Source of the DNA: Flavobacteriaceae bacterium UBA3159
Lineage (GTDB): Bacteria > Bacteroidota > Bacteroidia > Flavobacteriales > Flavobacteriaceae
DNA: 9,635 bases
Direction: 5' to 3'
Assembly: GCA_002364535.1 (NCBI GenBank)
Contig: DEYL01000006.1
Coordinates: forward strand, 1 to 9,635
Shown here: positions 1-6,735 of the stretch, piece by piece
Position numbering within the stretch: position 1 is the stretch's first letter
Layout of the letters: each line of letters begins with the position of its first letter
Made by a program: the position numbers and the translations under genes
The notes under the pieces: model-generated
Told to the model about the DNA's origin: nothing
Databases searched by the model: none
What the model saw: the letters and a program-made list of their open reading frames with translations, nothing else

Positions 1-74
1 TTGAAAACAGTTATCAGATGCTTGGGGATTTCTCAGATGATTACATGGATAAAATTATACGGTATTCGTTATAA
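1..74 (+). CDS. C-terminal end of an unidentified protein (partial)
   Basis: One plus-strand frame (codons from position 3) is open from the window edge to a TAA at 72-74. It reads as a plausible acidic and aromatic protein tail, with SYQMLGDFSDDYMDKIIRYSL just before the stop. The composition looks like real coding sequence, and the stop lies about 50 bases short of the convergent icd stop, a normal convergent arrangement. I do not recognise the family from about 23 residues. A second frame is also open to a TAG at 103-105 but is less protein-like. The rest of the gene is outside the window. Confidence 0.45.
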   Translation, partial: ENSYQMLGDFSDDYMDKIIRYSL

Positions 75-111
75 AAACTTTTACAATGAATCCATCAATC
101 TGTAGTTCAAA

Positions 112-137
112 CAAGCTTGAAGTTTAACCAAGCTTGA
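112..137. repeat. Paired CAAGCTTGA repeats between convergent genes
   Basis: CAAGCTTGA occurs at 112-120 and again at 129-137. The 8-base core CAAGCTTG is its own reverse complement, so the two copies can pair as an 8-bp stem around a 9-base loop. The right copy covers the last codons of icd and the icd stop (124-126) lies in the loop. It sits where two genes converge and could be a weak bidirectional terminator, but neither side has a clear T-tract, so that role is inference. Confidence 0.35.
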
Positions 138-1350
138 CCTCTAAATTATGTTTTAAGGCATCGAGAAACTTTTGGGTGGTCAAGTAATGAGAATCATTTA
201 GATTTTCCTTGTGAATGAGCAATGCCAGATCCTTGGTCATTTTTCCACTTTCAATGGTTTCGATACAAACAGCCTCTAAGGTATGACAAAATTCGATCAG
301 AGGTTGATTTTTGTCCAGTTTACCTCTGTGAGCCAATCCTCTTGTCCATGCAAAAATGGAAGCTATAGGGTTGGTTGAAGTTTCTTTACCTTTTTGATGT
401 TGTCGGAAATGCCGTGTCACAGTTCCATGCGCTGCTTCGGCTTCCATTATTTCCCCGTTGGGGGTAACCAAGGTAGAGGTCATGAGTCCCAAAGAGCCAA
501 AACCTTGTGCAACAGTATCCGACTGTACATCTCCATCGTAGTTTTTACAAGCCCAAACGAAACCTCCGTTCCATTTCATGGCAGCAGCAACCATATCATC
601 AATCAAACGATGCTCATAGGTAATGCCTGCGGCTTCAAATTTATCTTTGAATTCGTTTTCAAAAACTTCTTGAAAGATGTCCTTAAAACGTCCGTCATAA
701 GCTTTCATGATTGTGTTTTTGGTCGATAGGTAAAGTGGCCAACCTTTGTCAATAGCCCTATTCATACAGGATCTTGCAAATCCAAAAATGGACGATTCAA
801 TGTTGTACATACTCATTGCAACACCATTTTCTTGAAAGTCATAAACATCCCAGTTAGTTGCTTCACTGCCGTCTTCGGGGGTGAAGGTCATGGTGAGTTT
901 TCCCTTGCCAGTAATGACGGCATCTGTGGCTTTATACTGGTCGCCGAAAGCGTGCCTTCCTATACAAATGGGTTTGGTCCATCCCTGAACGTAACGCGGT
1001 ACGTTTTTCATGATGATGGGCTCTCTAAATACAGTTCCACCCACAATGTTTCTAATGGTTCCGTTGGGGGAGCGGTACATTTTTTTAAGGCTAAACTCTT
1101 CTACACGATCTTCATCGGGGGTAATGGTGGCGCATTTGATCCCCACTTTATGTTTATTGATGGCTTCTGCAGCATCGATCGTAATCTGATCCTCTGTAGC
1201 ATCTCTGGACTCTATGCCAAGGTCATAGTACAAAAGTTCAACATCTAGGTAGGGAAGGATTAGTTGTTCTTTGATAAATTTCCAAATGATTCTGGTCATT
1301 TCGTCACCGTCAATCTCTACGACTGGATGCTGGACAACAATTTTCGACAT
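124..1350 (-). CDS. icd: NADP-dependent isocitrate dehydrogenase, eukaryote-like type
   Basis: Oxidatively decarboxylates isocitrate to 2-oxoglutarate in the TCA cycle, producing NADPH in the cytoplasm. The 408-residue protein is full length and belongs to the dimeric eukaryote-like subfamily (as in human IDH1), not the E. coli Icd type. Substrate-site residues fall at nearly the same numbers as in human IDH1: YRSPNGTIRN with S94, N96 and R100, then R109, and GRHAFGDQY with R132 and Y139. STKNT (K211), LIDD (D251) and YDGDVQSD (D274, D278) supply the catalytic lysine and metal-binding aspartates, one residue off the human numbering. EAAHGTVTRH marks the cofactor region. The ATG at 1350 gives MSKIVVQHPVVEIDGDEMTR, the normal family start. 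It is probably transcribed alone, from a promoter at 1373-1405, with the rplS terminator upstream. Confidence 0.97.
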   Translation of the reverse strand: MSKIVVQHPVVEIDGDEMTRIIWKFIKEQLILPYLDVELLYYDLGIESRDATEDQITIDAAEAINKHKVGIKCATITPDEDRVEEFSLKKMYRSPNGTIRNIVGGTVFREPIIMKNVPRYVQGWTKPICIGRHAFGDQYKATDAVITGKGKLTMTFTPEDGSEATNWDVYDFQENGVAMSMYNIESSIFGFARSCMNRAIDKGWPLYLSTKNTIMKAYDGRFKDIFQEVFENEFKDKFEAAGITYEHRLIDDMVAAAMKWNGGFVWACKNYDGDVQSDTVAQGFGSLGLMTSTLVTPNGEIMEAEAAHGTVTRHFRQHQKGKETSTNPIASIFAWTRGLAHRGKLDKNQPLIEFCHTLEAVCIETIESGKMTKDLALLIHKENLNDSHYLTTQKFLDALKHNLEVKLG

Positions 1351-1372
1351 TTAAGTTTCAATTAAGGTTTGA

Positions 1373-1405
1373 CAAATATAATGAAGGAACAGCATAATTT
1401 GGCAA
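1373..1405 (-). promoter_or_regulatory. Candidate icd promoter (Bacteroidota type)
   Basis: On the minus strand, TTG (1405-1403) is followed after 22 bases by TATATTTG (1380-1373), matching the Bacteroidota TTG / TAnnTTTG pattern. The -7 element ends about 22 bases before the icd ATG, giving a short leader. It lies just past the rplS terminator, consistent with a separate icd transcript. Confidence 0.6.
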
Positions 1406-1426
1406 ATCGTATGTGATTTTGTAACA

Positions 1427-1451
1427 CAAAAAAACCGCTCTAAAGCGGTTT
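1427..1451 (-). terminator. Rho-independent terminator after rplS
   Basis: On the minus strand, 8 bases after the rplS stop, AAACCGCT (1451-1444) and AGCGGTTT (1439-1432) form a perfect 8-bp stem with a 4-base loop, followed directly by further T residues. This is a classic intrinsic terminator and closes the rplS transcript before the icd promoter. Confidence 0.85.
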
Positions 1452-1458
1452 AATTATT

Positions 1459-1803
1459 TTATTGCTCTTTGATTCTGGCTTTCTTACCTCGAAGCTGTTT
1501 GAAGTAATAAATTTTTGAGCGTCTGACTTTACCTTTTTTGTTGATTTCAATTTTTTGAATGGTAGGCAAATTAATGGGAAAAATTCTCTCTACCCCAACA
1601 GTACCCGACATTTTTCGGATGGTAAATGACTTGGAAAGTCCTTGACCTTTTATTTGAATGACCACCCCTCTAAAGAATTGAGTCCTTACTTTATCTCCTT
1701 CACGAATCTCATAATAGACGGTGATAGTGTCTCCAGCAGAAAATTCTGGAAAGTCTTTTTTCTGGATGAATTCTTTTTGAACAAAATTAACAAGTGCTTC
1801 CAT
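1459..1803 (-). CDS. rplS: 50S ribosomal protein L19
   Basis: Structural protein of the large ribosomal subunit, located at the 30S-50S interface. The core is typical L19: KKDFPEFSAGDTITVYYEIR, then GDKVRTQFFRGVVI, TIRKMSGTVGVERIFP and KVRRSKIYYF, ending in a basic GKKARIKEQ tail. I choose the ATG at 1803 (MEALVNFVQKEF, 114 residues) because L19 proteins of this group begin with a short Met-Glu helix. An ATG six codons upstream (1821) adds only INNNP before it. It lies downstream of trmD on the same strand, as in the classic rpsP-rimM-trmD-rplS order, but rpsP and rimM are absent here. It has its own strong promoter candidate (1856-1885) and a terminator after it. Confidence 0.96.
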   Translation of the reverse strand: MEALVNFVQKEFIQKKDFPEFSAGDTITVYYEIREGDKVRTQFFRGVVIQIKGQGLSKSFTIRKMSGTVGVERIFPINLPTIQKIEINKKGKVRRSKIYYFKQLRGKKARIKEQ

Positions 1804-1855
1804 TGGATTGTTATTGATCAACTCGAAATGGAGATTGATGTCTGTTTAGTGGGTG

Positions 1856-1885
1856 CAAATTTAAGACTATTTTTGATTTAAACAA
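1856..1885 (-). promoter_or_regulatory. Candidate rplS promoter (best match in window)
   Basis: On the minus strand, TTG (1885-1883), a 19-base spacer and TAAATTTG (1863-1856) give a full match to the Bacteroidota housekeeping promoter pattern. The motif ends 52 bases before the chosen rplS start. It lies in the trmD-rplS gap, so rplS can be expressed separately from trmD, fitting the higher demand for a ribosomal protein. Confidence 0.72.
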
Positions 1886-1915
1886 CTCCCGTCTATTGTT
1901 TAACCGATAAAAAAA

Positions 1916-2599
1916 TCAATCGGTATCGTTGATCAAGTCGGGTCTTGTGTTTTTTGTTTTTTCAAGGGCTTGATTTTCTCTCCACTTTTCCACCTCGGGG
2001 GTGTTGCCCGAAGTCAAGATTTTAGGAACTTCCCAGCCCTTATAGTTGGCCGGACGGGTATAGATGGGAGGCGCCAATAGGCCGTCTTGATAACTGTCGG
2101 TTAGGGCAGAAGACTCGTCTCCCAAAACACCGGGAATCAGTCGAATTATGCTGTCACACAATACAGCTGCTGCCAATTCCCCTCCCGAAAGGACAAAATC
2201 ACCAATCGAAATTTCTCGGGTAATCAAGTGGTCTCTAACCCTTTGATCCACCCCTTTATAATGTCCACACAGTATTATGATATTTTCTTTAGTGGAAAGC
2301 GTATTGGATATGCCTTGACTGAGTTGTTCCCCGTCGGGACTAAGGTAAATGATTTCGTCATAGGCCCTTACTTTTTTGAGTTGGCTGATGCAAAGGTCTA
2401 TGGGTTTTATTTTCATGACCATACCCGCACCTCCGCCAAAGGGATAGTCGTCCACCTGTTTTTGTTTGTTTTGGGTATAATCTCGGAGGTTGTGAAAGTT
2501 GACCACCACCTTTTGGGCCTTAATGGCGCGTTTTAGGATGGAGGCCTCAAATGGACTGCTGAGCAATTCTGGAAAAAGGGTAATGATATCTATCTGCAT
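1916..2599 (-). CDS. trmD: tRNA (guanine-N1-)-methyltransferase TrmD
   Basis: Methylates N1 of G37 next to the anticodon of several tRNAs using S-adenosylmethionine, preventing +1 frameshifting. It acts as a homodimer with a SPOUT trefoil knot. Numbered from the chosen start, the sequence shows DYPFGGGAGMVMK (51-63), LCGHYKGVDQRV (110-121), ISIGDFVLSGGELAAAV (130-146), LIPGVLGDESS (154-164), the D168 expected to be catalytic, and GLLAPPIYTRP (173-183). The 227-residue length suits the family. The open frame extends upstream to an ATG at 2695, but those 32 extra residues are lysine-rich and unlike TrmD N-termini, whereas MQIDIITLFPEL is canonical. A near-consensus promoter ends just before 2599, supporting this start. 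It lies downstream of the degP terminator and upstream of rplS. Confidence 0.96.
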   Translation of the reverse strand: MQIDIITLFPELLSSPFEASILKRAIKAQKVVVNFHNLRDYTQNKQKQVDDYPFGGGAGMVMKIKPIDLCISQLKKVRAYDEIIYLSPDGEQLSQGISNTLSTKENIIILCGHYKGVDQRVRDHLITREISIGDFVLSGGELAAAVLCDSIIRLIPGVLGDESSALTDSYQDGLLAPPIYTRPANYKGWEVPKILTSGNTPEVEKWRENQALEKTKNTRPDLINDTD

Positions 2600-2605
2600 G
2601 GAATG

Positions 2606-2635
2606 CAAAGATTTTATAAATATAAAAGCTACCAA
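2606..2635 (-). promoter_or_regulatory. Candidate trmD promoter
   Basis: On the minus strand, TTG (2635-2633), 19 bases and AATCTTTG (2613-2606) give 7 of 8 agreement with a TAnnTTTG element at good spacing. Transcription would begin at or a few bases before the ATG at 2599, so the mRNA would be leaderless or nearly so. The motif lies inside the upstream-extended frame, which argues against the 2695 start. Confidence 0.45.
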
Positions 2636-2840
2636 AATTTTTGGGGACTTTTTAAGGCTTTTTTTTCTGATCTTTACTAGAGATCTTTGACACATAATGA
2701 GTATAAATCCCAGTAGTTTTTCAATTCTACAGTCCCATCAACTTCAATATATTTCGTAAATCAGTACCTATTTCTAACCAATAAAAAGCAAAAGCATGTC
2801 AAAATTTATACGCACTCATTTATTTAACCAATTATTGGGA
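2636..2840. other. Intergenic stretch with no recognised feature
   Basis: Between the degP terminator and the trmD promoter candidate lie about 200 AT-rich bases. I see no convincing coding frame, tRNA or riboswitch. Minus-strand ATGs give peptides of under ten residues, apart from the upstream extension of the trmD frame. ATTGGTTA occurs twice on the minus strand, which may be chance in AT-rich DNA. Confidence 0.5.
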
Positions 2841-2871
2841 ATAAAAAAGAGCTGTCTATTGGACAGCTCTT
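2841..2871 (-). terminator. Rho-independent terminator after the degP-like gene
   Basis: On the minus strand, AAGAGCTGTC (2871-2862) and GACAGCTCTT (2856-2847) form a perfect 10-bp stem around a 5-base loop, followed by TTTTTAT. It begins 23 bases after the protease stop codon, a strong intrinsic terminator separating the protease from trmD. Confidence 0.88.
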
Positions 2872-2893
2872 AGAGAAGGGCTAGGTTGGTATG

Positions 2894-4282
2894 TTATTCA
2901 AAAATGATCCTTTCTTTTTCTCCATTAGGCTTTAAGAATAAGATACTGGAAAGGCTATCAAAATCGACGGTATCCACATCGGCTACATCTTTGATCTTTT
3001 TGTTGTTTATTTCCAATAGAACAAATCCTTCGTCCACACCATATCGATAGAGGCGTTGATTTCCCAATTCCTTGATGATCACCCCCTCATCCAATTCAAA
3101 ATATTCTTTTTGTTCGGAATTCATGTTGGTGAGATACATCCCCAAAAACTTAGTGGTATTGGTTTTCTTAAGGGTTATCTTAATTTTATTTTTGGTATTA
3201 TCTCTGCTGTAACTTACCTCCACTTTTTCGCCGGGTCTTTTGGTGGATAGATAACCCGTCAAATCGGAAAAGGTATTGATTTTGACATCATCTACTTTTT
3301 TGATGATGTCTCCGCTTTGCAAACCGGCTTCCGAGGCACCCATACCTTCGATCACCTCGCCAATGAGGAAACCTTGGGTTTCATTAACCTCAAATTTTTC
3401 AGCCAATTCGGCATTTAGAGCACTCCCGGAAACACCGAGCAGACCTTTTTGAACATTTCCGAATTCAATCAAATCCTCAAATACTTTTCTGACAATATTA
3501 CTGGGCACGGCAAAGGAGTATCCCACAAAACCACCGGTGATGGAAGATATGGCGGTATTGATACCGATCAATTCACCCTCTGTATTGACCAATGCACCAC
3601 CACTGTTGCCCATGTTTACAGCAGCATCGGTTTGGATAAAGGATTGGTTTTTATTGTCTCTGTCATTGAGGTCTCTCGACTTGGCACTAATGATCCCGGC
3701 CGTTACGGTCGAGTTGAGATTGAAAGGATTTCCAACAGCCAATACCCACTCTCCTACACGGGCCACTTCTGAGTCCCCAAAAGGAATAAAGGGTAATGAT
3801 TCATTGGTTTTTATTTTTAGTACGGCCAAATCAGTACTGGGGTCAGATCCAATCACTTCTGCCGTATAGGTTTTGTTTTTGTTGGAAGTGACCTCGATTT
3901 CTGTGGCATTTTCGATCACATGATAGTTGGTGATGATCAGTCCATCGGGAGAAACGATCACACCCGATCCAGTTCCAATTCTCTTTTCATCAAAATTATC
4001 ACCGTAAAATTGTCTCAACCAACCGGATACATTGCCTTTTTGTATGCTGGTGTTTTTTACGTGAACTACAGCATTGACTGTTTTTTCGGCTGCTCGGGTA
4101 AAATCGGTCATTTCGGCAGCTGTGCTGTTGGTGTTGAAACTGTAGGAAGTGGGAATTAAGCTATGCTTTTCATTTTCTACAATTTCAATTTTCTCTTCCG
4201 AGAAATAATCATGAGCGGCTAAAGTGACCAAGGCACTTAAGACAGCAATCATAAGGGTTTTTAATGTAGATTTCATATTCAT
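2894..4282 (-). CDS. DegP/HtrA-like periplasmic serine protease with two PDZ domains
   Basis: An S1C-family protease and chaperone expected to degrade or refold damaged proteins in the periplasm. The N-terminus (about 5-23, TLKTLMIAVLSALVTLAA) is a hydrophobic signal or anchor segment. The trypsin-like domain carries the complete triad: H121 in IITNYHVIENA, D151 in STDLAVLKI and S227 in GNSGGAL. A first PDZ domain spans about 275-365 (GLLGV, then EAGLQSGDIIKKVDDVKI), and a second, more divergent one about 375-460. The 462-residue length matches DegP/DegQ-type proteins, and the intact triad predicts an active enzyme. It is transcribed divergently from dapF, from a promoter candidate at 4299-4306, and closed by a strong hairpin. 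The symbol is left blank because DegP, DegQ and other HtrA paralogues cannot be separated here. Confidence 0.95.
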   Translation of the reverse strand: MNMKSTLKTLMIAVLSALVTLAAHDYFSEEKIEIVENEKHSLIPTSYSFNTNSTAAEMTDFTRAAEKTVNAVVHVKNTSIQKGNVSGWLRQFYGDNFDEKRIGTGSGVIVSPDGLIITNYHVIENATEIEVTSNKNKTYTAEVIGSDPSTDLAVLKIKTNESLPFIPFGDSEVARVGEWVLAVGNPFNLNSTVTAGIISAKSRDLNDRDNKNQSFIQTDAAVNMGNSGGALVNTEGELIGINTAISSITGGFVGYSFAVPSNIVRKVFEDLIEFGNVQKGLLGVSGSALNAELAEKFEVNETQGFLIGEVIEGMGASEAGLQSGDIIKKVDDVKINTFSDLTGYLSTKRPGEKVEVSYSRDNTKNKIKITLKKTNTTKFLGMYLTNMNSEQKEYFELDEGVIIKELGNQRLYRYGVDEGFVLLEINNKKIKDVADVDTVDFDSLSSILFLKPNGEKERIIFE

Positions 4283-4298
4283 TTTTTATTCTTTAAGA

Positions 4299-4306
4299 CA
4301 AAATTA
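4299..4306 (-). promoter_or_regulatory. Candidate -7 element for the degP-like gene
   Basis: On the minus strand TAATTTTG (4306-4299) fits TAnnTTTG and lies 16 bases before the ATG at 4282. An A-rich leader follows, common before Bacteroidota starts that lack a Shine-Dalgarno site. I find no good TTG at the usual distance upstream, so only the -7 half is supported. Confidence 0.45.
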
Positions 4307-4358
4307 AAAATTCTCTTCTTAACTGATATTTCATTTAACTACTATTTAACAGATTTTA

Positions 4359-4384
4359 TTGCGGTTAAATTTTCACTAAATTTG
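4359..4384 (+). promoter_or_regulatory. Candidate dapF operon promoter
   Basis: TTG (4359-4361), 15 bases and TAAATTTG (4377-4384). The -7 element is a full match, but the spacer is shorter than the usual 17-23. The motif ends 4 bases before the dapF ATG, so transcription would start about at the ATG, predicting a leaderless or very short-leader mRNA. It shares the 106-base divergent region with the protease promoter. Confidence 0.5.
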
Positions 4385-4388
4385 AAGT

Positions 4389-5174
4389 ATGAATTTTCAA
4401 TTTGAAAAATACCAAGGTGATGGGAACGATTTTATTATATTCAATGATCGTGAAGAAAGTTTCCCGGATCAGGACCACCGTTTGATCCAAAACCTCTGTG
4501 ATCGTCATTTTGGGATCGGTGCCGATGGATTGATCTTGTTAAGGGATTCCGGAGGTTCGGATTTTAAGATGCTTTATTTTAATGCCGATGGTCATCCCAG
4601 CAGCCTCTGCGGTAATGGTAGCAGATGTGTGTTTGCCTTTGCCAAAAAACATCAAATTGTTGGTGATCAGGGAACGTTTGAGACTTCTGATGGAATACAT
4701 AAAGGATCAATCACCCCCGATGATCAGATTTGTATTGAAATGGCAGATGTAGTCGAAATTGAAAAAAGGGGTACGGACATATTTATTGATACAGGTTCTC
4801 CTCACCACATTGCGTTTGTTGATGAGGTATCGTCCGTTGATGTAAAAGTACAAGGGGCGGCTATTCGATACGGTGCTCCCTATTACCAGGCCGGATCTAA
4901 TGTCAATTTTGTTGAAAAAGTAAATGAAAACGAATTAAACATCAGAACCTACGAAAGAGGAGTAGAGGACGAAACTTTGGCTTGTGGAACCGGAGCGGTT
5001 GCTGCAGCCATTGCGGTTCATTTTTTAGAATTAACTCCTTTAAACGATGTAAATATAAATGCTTTGGGTGGACGCTTGCAAGTTTCATTTACTCCCGATT
5101 CGGGACAATACAAAAACATTCAATTGACTGGTCCTGCAGTCTTTGTTTTTTCTGGTAACATAAATACTGAATGA
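4389..5174 (+). CDS. dapF: Diaminopimelate epimerase
   Basis: Cytoplasmic enzyme converting LL-diaminopimelate to meso-diaminopimelate, the last epimerisation before lysine synthesis and peptidoglycan cross-linking. It needs no cofactor and uses a two-cysteine thiol mechanism. The N-terminus FEKYQGDGNDFIIFNDR is the family signature, and C74 (SSLCGNGSRC) and C199 (ETLACGTGAVAAA) are the two catalytic cysteines. GIGADGLILL (42-51) and the intervening substrate loops are present, and the 261 residues are full length. It is the first gene of a plus-strand operon; its TGA overlaps the ATG of the next gene as ATGA (5171-5174). With mltG two genes on, the operon has a cell-wall theme. Confidence 0.97.
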   Translation: MNFQFEKYQGDGNDFIIFNDREESFPDQDHRLIQNLCDRHFGIGADGLILLRDSGGSDFKMLYFNADGHPSSLCGNGSRCVFAFAKKHQIVGDQGTFETSDGIHKGSITPDDQICIEMADVVEIEKRGTDIFIDTGSPHHIAFVDEVSSVDVKVQGAAIRYGAPYYQAGSNVNFVEKVNENELNIRTYERGVEDETLACGTGAVAAAIAVHFLELTPLNDVNINALGGRLQVSFTPDSGQYKNIQLTGPAVFVFSGNINTE

Positions 5175-5692
5175 TTCGACTTCAAAATGAAATCGTAAAC
5201 CTAAGGGCCATAGAACCCGTGGACATTGATCTCCTATTTGATTTGGAGAACGATATCAAGTTGTGGAAATATTCCAACCGGTATCAGCCCTATTCCAGAG
5301 ATTTGCTCCAAAACTATATTACCAATGCCAATAAAGACATTTTCGAAAACCGTCAAATCAAGTTTACCATCATTGCCCAAGATGACACTGCTGTGGGCTT
5401 TATCGATCTATTTGACTACGAACCTTTTCACCACAGGGCAGGAGTGGGATTGGTGATACGAAATCAAGACCAAAGTAAGGGATATGGGGGTGCAGCACTG
5501 GAGTTGATTGGTGTTTATGCCCAAAAGCATTTGCAGTTGCATCAGCTCTATGCCCACATTGCTGCGGAAAATAAAATCAGCATTCAACTTTTTGAAAGTC
5601 AGGGCTATTGTTTTGTGGGAAAAAAGAAGGATTGGAATTTTTATGAAGGACAGTATCACGACGAGAGCATTTATCAAAAAATGATCGAATGA
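5171..5692 (+). CDS. GNAT-family N-acetyltransferase (RimJ/RimL- or SpeG-like)
   Basis: Predicted acetyl-CoA-dependent N-acetyltransferase; the acceptor is unknown. The fold is read from an N-terminal IVNLRAIEPVDIDLLFDLEN, a beta region FTIIAQDDTAVGFIDLFD, a core strand AGVGLVIRN (90-98) and the acetyl-CoA pyrophosphate loop QSKGYGGAAL (101-110), then AENKISIQLFESQGY (132-146), typical of the RimJ/RimL/SpeG branch. The 173-residue length is usual for a single GNAT domain. Both ends overlap neighbours as ATGA (dapF stop at 5171-5174, mltG start at 5689-5692), so translation is probably coupled. Position suggests a link to cell-wall precursors, but that is inference; ribosomal protein, polyamine or small-molecule acetylation are equally possible. 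Confidence 0.9.
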   Translation: MIRLQNEIVNLRAIEPVDIDLLFDLENDIKLWKYSNRYQPYSRDLLQNYITNANKDIFENRQIKFTIIAQDDTAVGFIDLFDYEPFHHRAGVGLVIRNQDQSKGYGGAALELIGVYAQKHLQLHQLYAHIAAENKISIQLFESQGYCFVGKKKDWNFYEGQYHDESIYQKMIE

Positions 5693-6735
5693 AGTATCGA
5701 AAAAAAATTCTGAGCATCATTGTTTTAATGGGACTGGCTTTTGGTTCCTATTTTGTTTACCTGTTTGGCAAAACCTTTTTTTGGGACAACACGATCTTCG
5801 AAGAGCCAAAAGTATATGTGTTCATCAATGAGGGAGATGACTTTAGCAAGGTGATATCCAATATGAAACCGTTTTTAAAATCCATTTCATATTTTAGTAT
5901 GGCGGCACAGAAAAAAGGCTATAGCTCCCGGGTAAAATCGGGGAAATTTAAACTTTTAAAGGGGAGCAACAACAACGAAATCATCAATACGCTTCGCGGA
6001 AAAAGTCAAACGGTTCGGGTAACCTTTAACAATCAGGAGCGTTTGAAAAATTTGGCCGGGAGGATCGCCAAACAGGTCGCACCAGATAGTATTACATTGT
6101 TAAAAGTTTTTTTGGATACTGAGTTTTTAAAGGCAAAAGGATTTACCAATGAAAATGCATTGGGGATGTATTTGCCCGACAGTTATGATTTTTTCTGGAA
6201 TACCACTGCCGAAAAATTTAGGGACAAAATGTGGAGATCCTATCAAGATTTTTGGTCAGATAAAAGAAAAAAGAAAGCAGCTGCATTGGGCTTGTCGCCT
6301 TTGGAGGTGATAAGTTTAGCGGCCATAGTCCAGAAGGAAACCCAAAAGGCAGACGAGCGTCCGCGTATAGCGGGTGTCTATCTCAATCGATTGAAAAGAA
6401 AAATGATGTTGCAGGCCGACCCCACCGTCATCTATGCTATGAAACTCCAACTTCAAAATTTTGATACGGTCATAAAAAGGGTGCTTTATAAAGATTTAAA
6501 GATCAAATCTCCATACAATACCTACCATTACAGAGGGTTGCCACCGGGTCCCATCAGCATGCCCGATATCTCGTCCATCAAGGCGGTTTTAAATGCAGAG
6601 CAACATCGTTATTTGTATTTTGTGGCTAACCCCAACAATCCCGGAAATCACCTATTTGCCAAAAACGCGAGGGAACATAAAAGGAATAAAAGAATCTATA
6701 CCAATTGGCTTGACCGTAATCGGATTTATCGCTAG
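5689..6735 (+). CDS. mltG: Endolytic murein transglycosylase MltG (YceG family)
   Basis: Inner-membrane lytic transglycosylase that cuts nascent peptidoglycan strands and is thought to set glycan chain length. Residues about 7-27 (ILSIIVLMGLAFGSYFVYLF) form a single membrane anchor after a short basic cytoplasmic tail, leaving the rest periplasmic. A LysM-like region follows (about 40-105), then the catalytic YceG domain: GMYLPDSYDFFW (159-170), LEVISLAAIVQKETQ with the predicted catalytic E217, RIAGVYLNRL (226-235), MLQADPTVIYA (240-250), SPYNTYHYRGLPPGPIS (274-290) and LYFVANP (309-315). At 348 residues it is full length. It is the last gene of the dapF operon. Its TAG (6733-6735) sits in a CTAG that also supplies the stop of the convergent methyltransferase remnant. 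An A8 run near the start is intact. Confidence 0.96.
   Translation: MKYRKKILSIIVLMGLAFGSYFVYLFGKTFFWDNTIFEEPKVYVFINEGDDFSKVISNMKPFLKSISYFSMAAQKKGYSSRVKSGKFKLLKGSNNNEIINTLRGKSQTVRVTFNNQERLKNLAGRIAKQVAPDSITLLKVFLDTEFLKAKGFTNENALGMYLPDSYDFFWNTTAEKFRDKMWRSYQDFWSDKRKKKAAALGLSPLEVISLAAIVQKETQKADERPRIAGVYLNRLKRKMMLQADPTVIYAMKLQLQNFDTVIKRVLYKDLKIKSPYNTYHYRGLPPGPISMPDISSIKAVLNAEQHRYLYFVANPNNPGNHLFAKNAREHKRNKRIYTNWLDRNRIYR

Noticed and set aside
394..1248. Plus-strand open frames of 111 and 138 codons opposite icd
   Set aside because: They are antisense to a gene with complete isocitrate dehydrogenase motifs and encode no recognisable protein. Similar shadows oppose trmD, the degP-like gene and dnaA.
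1903..1924. Possible terminator after trmD
   Set aside because: ACCGAT/ATCGGT gives only a 6-bp stem with a 10-base loop that overlaps the trmD stop codon, and no T-tract follows.
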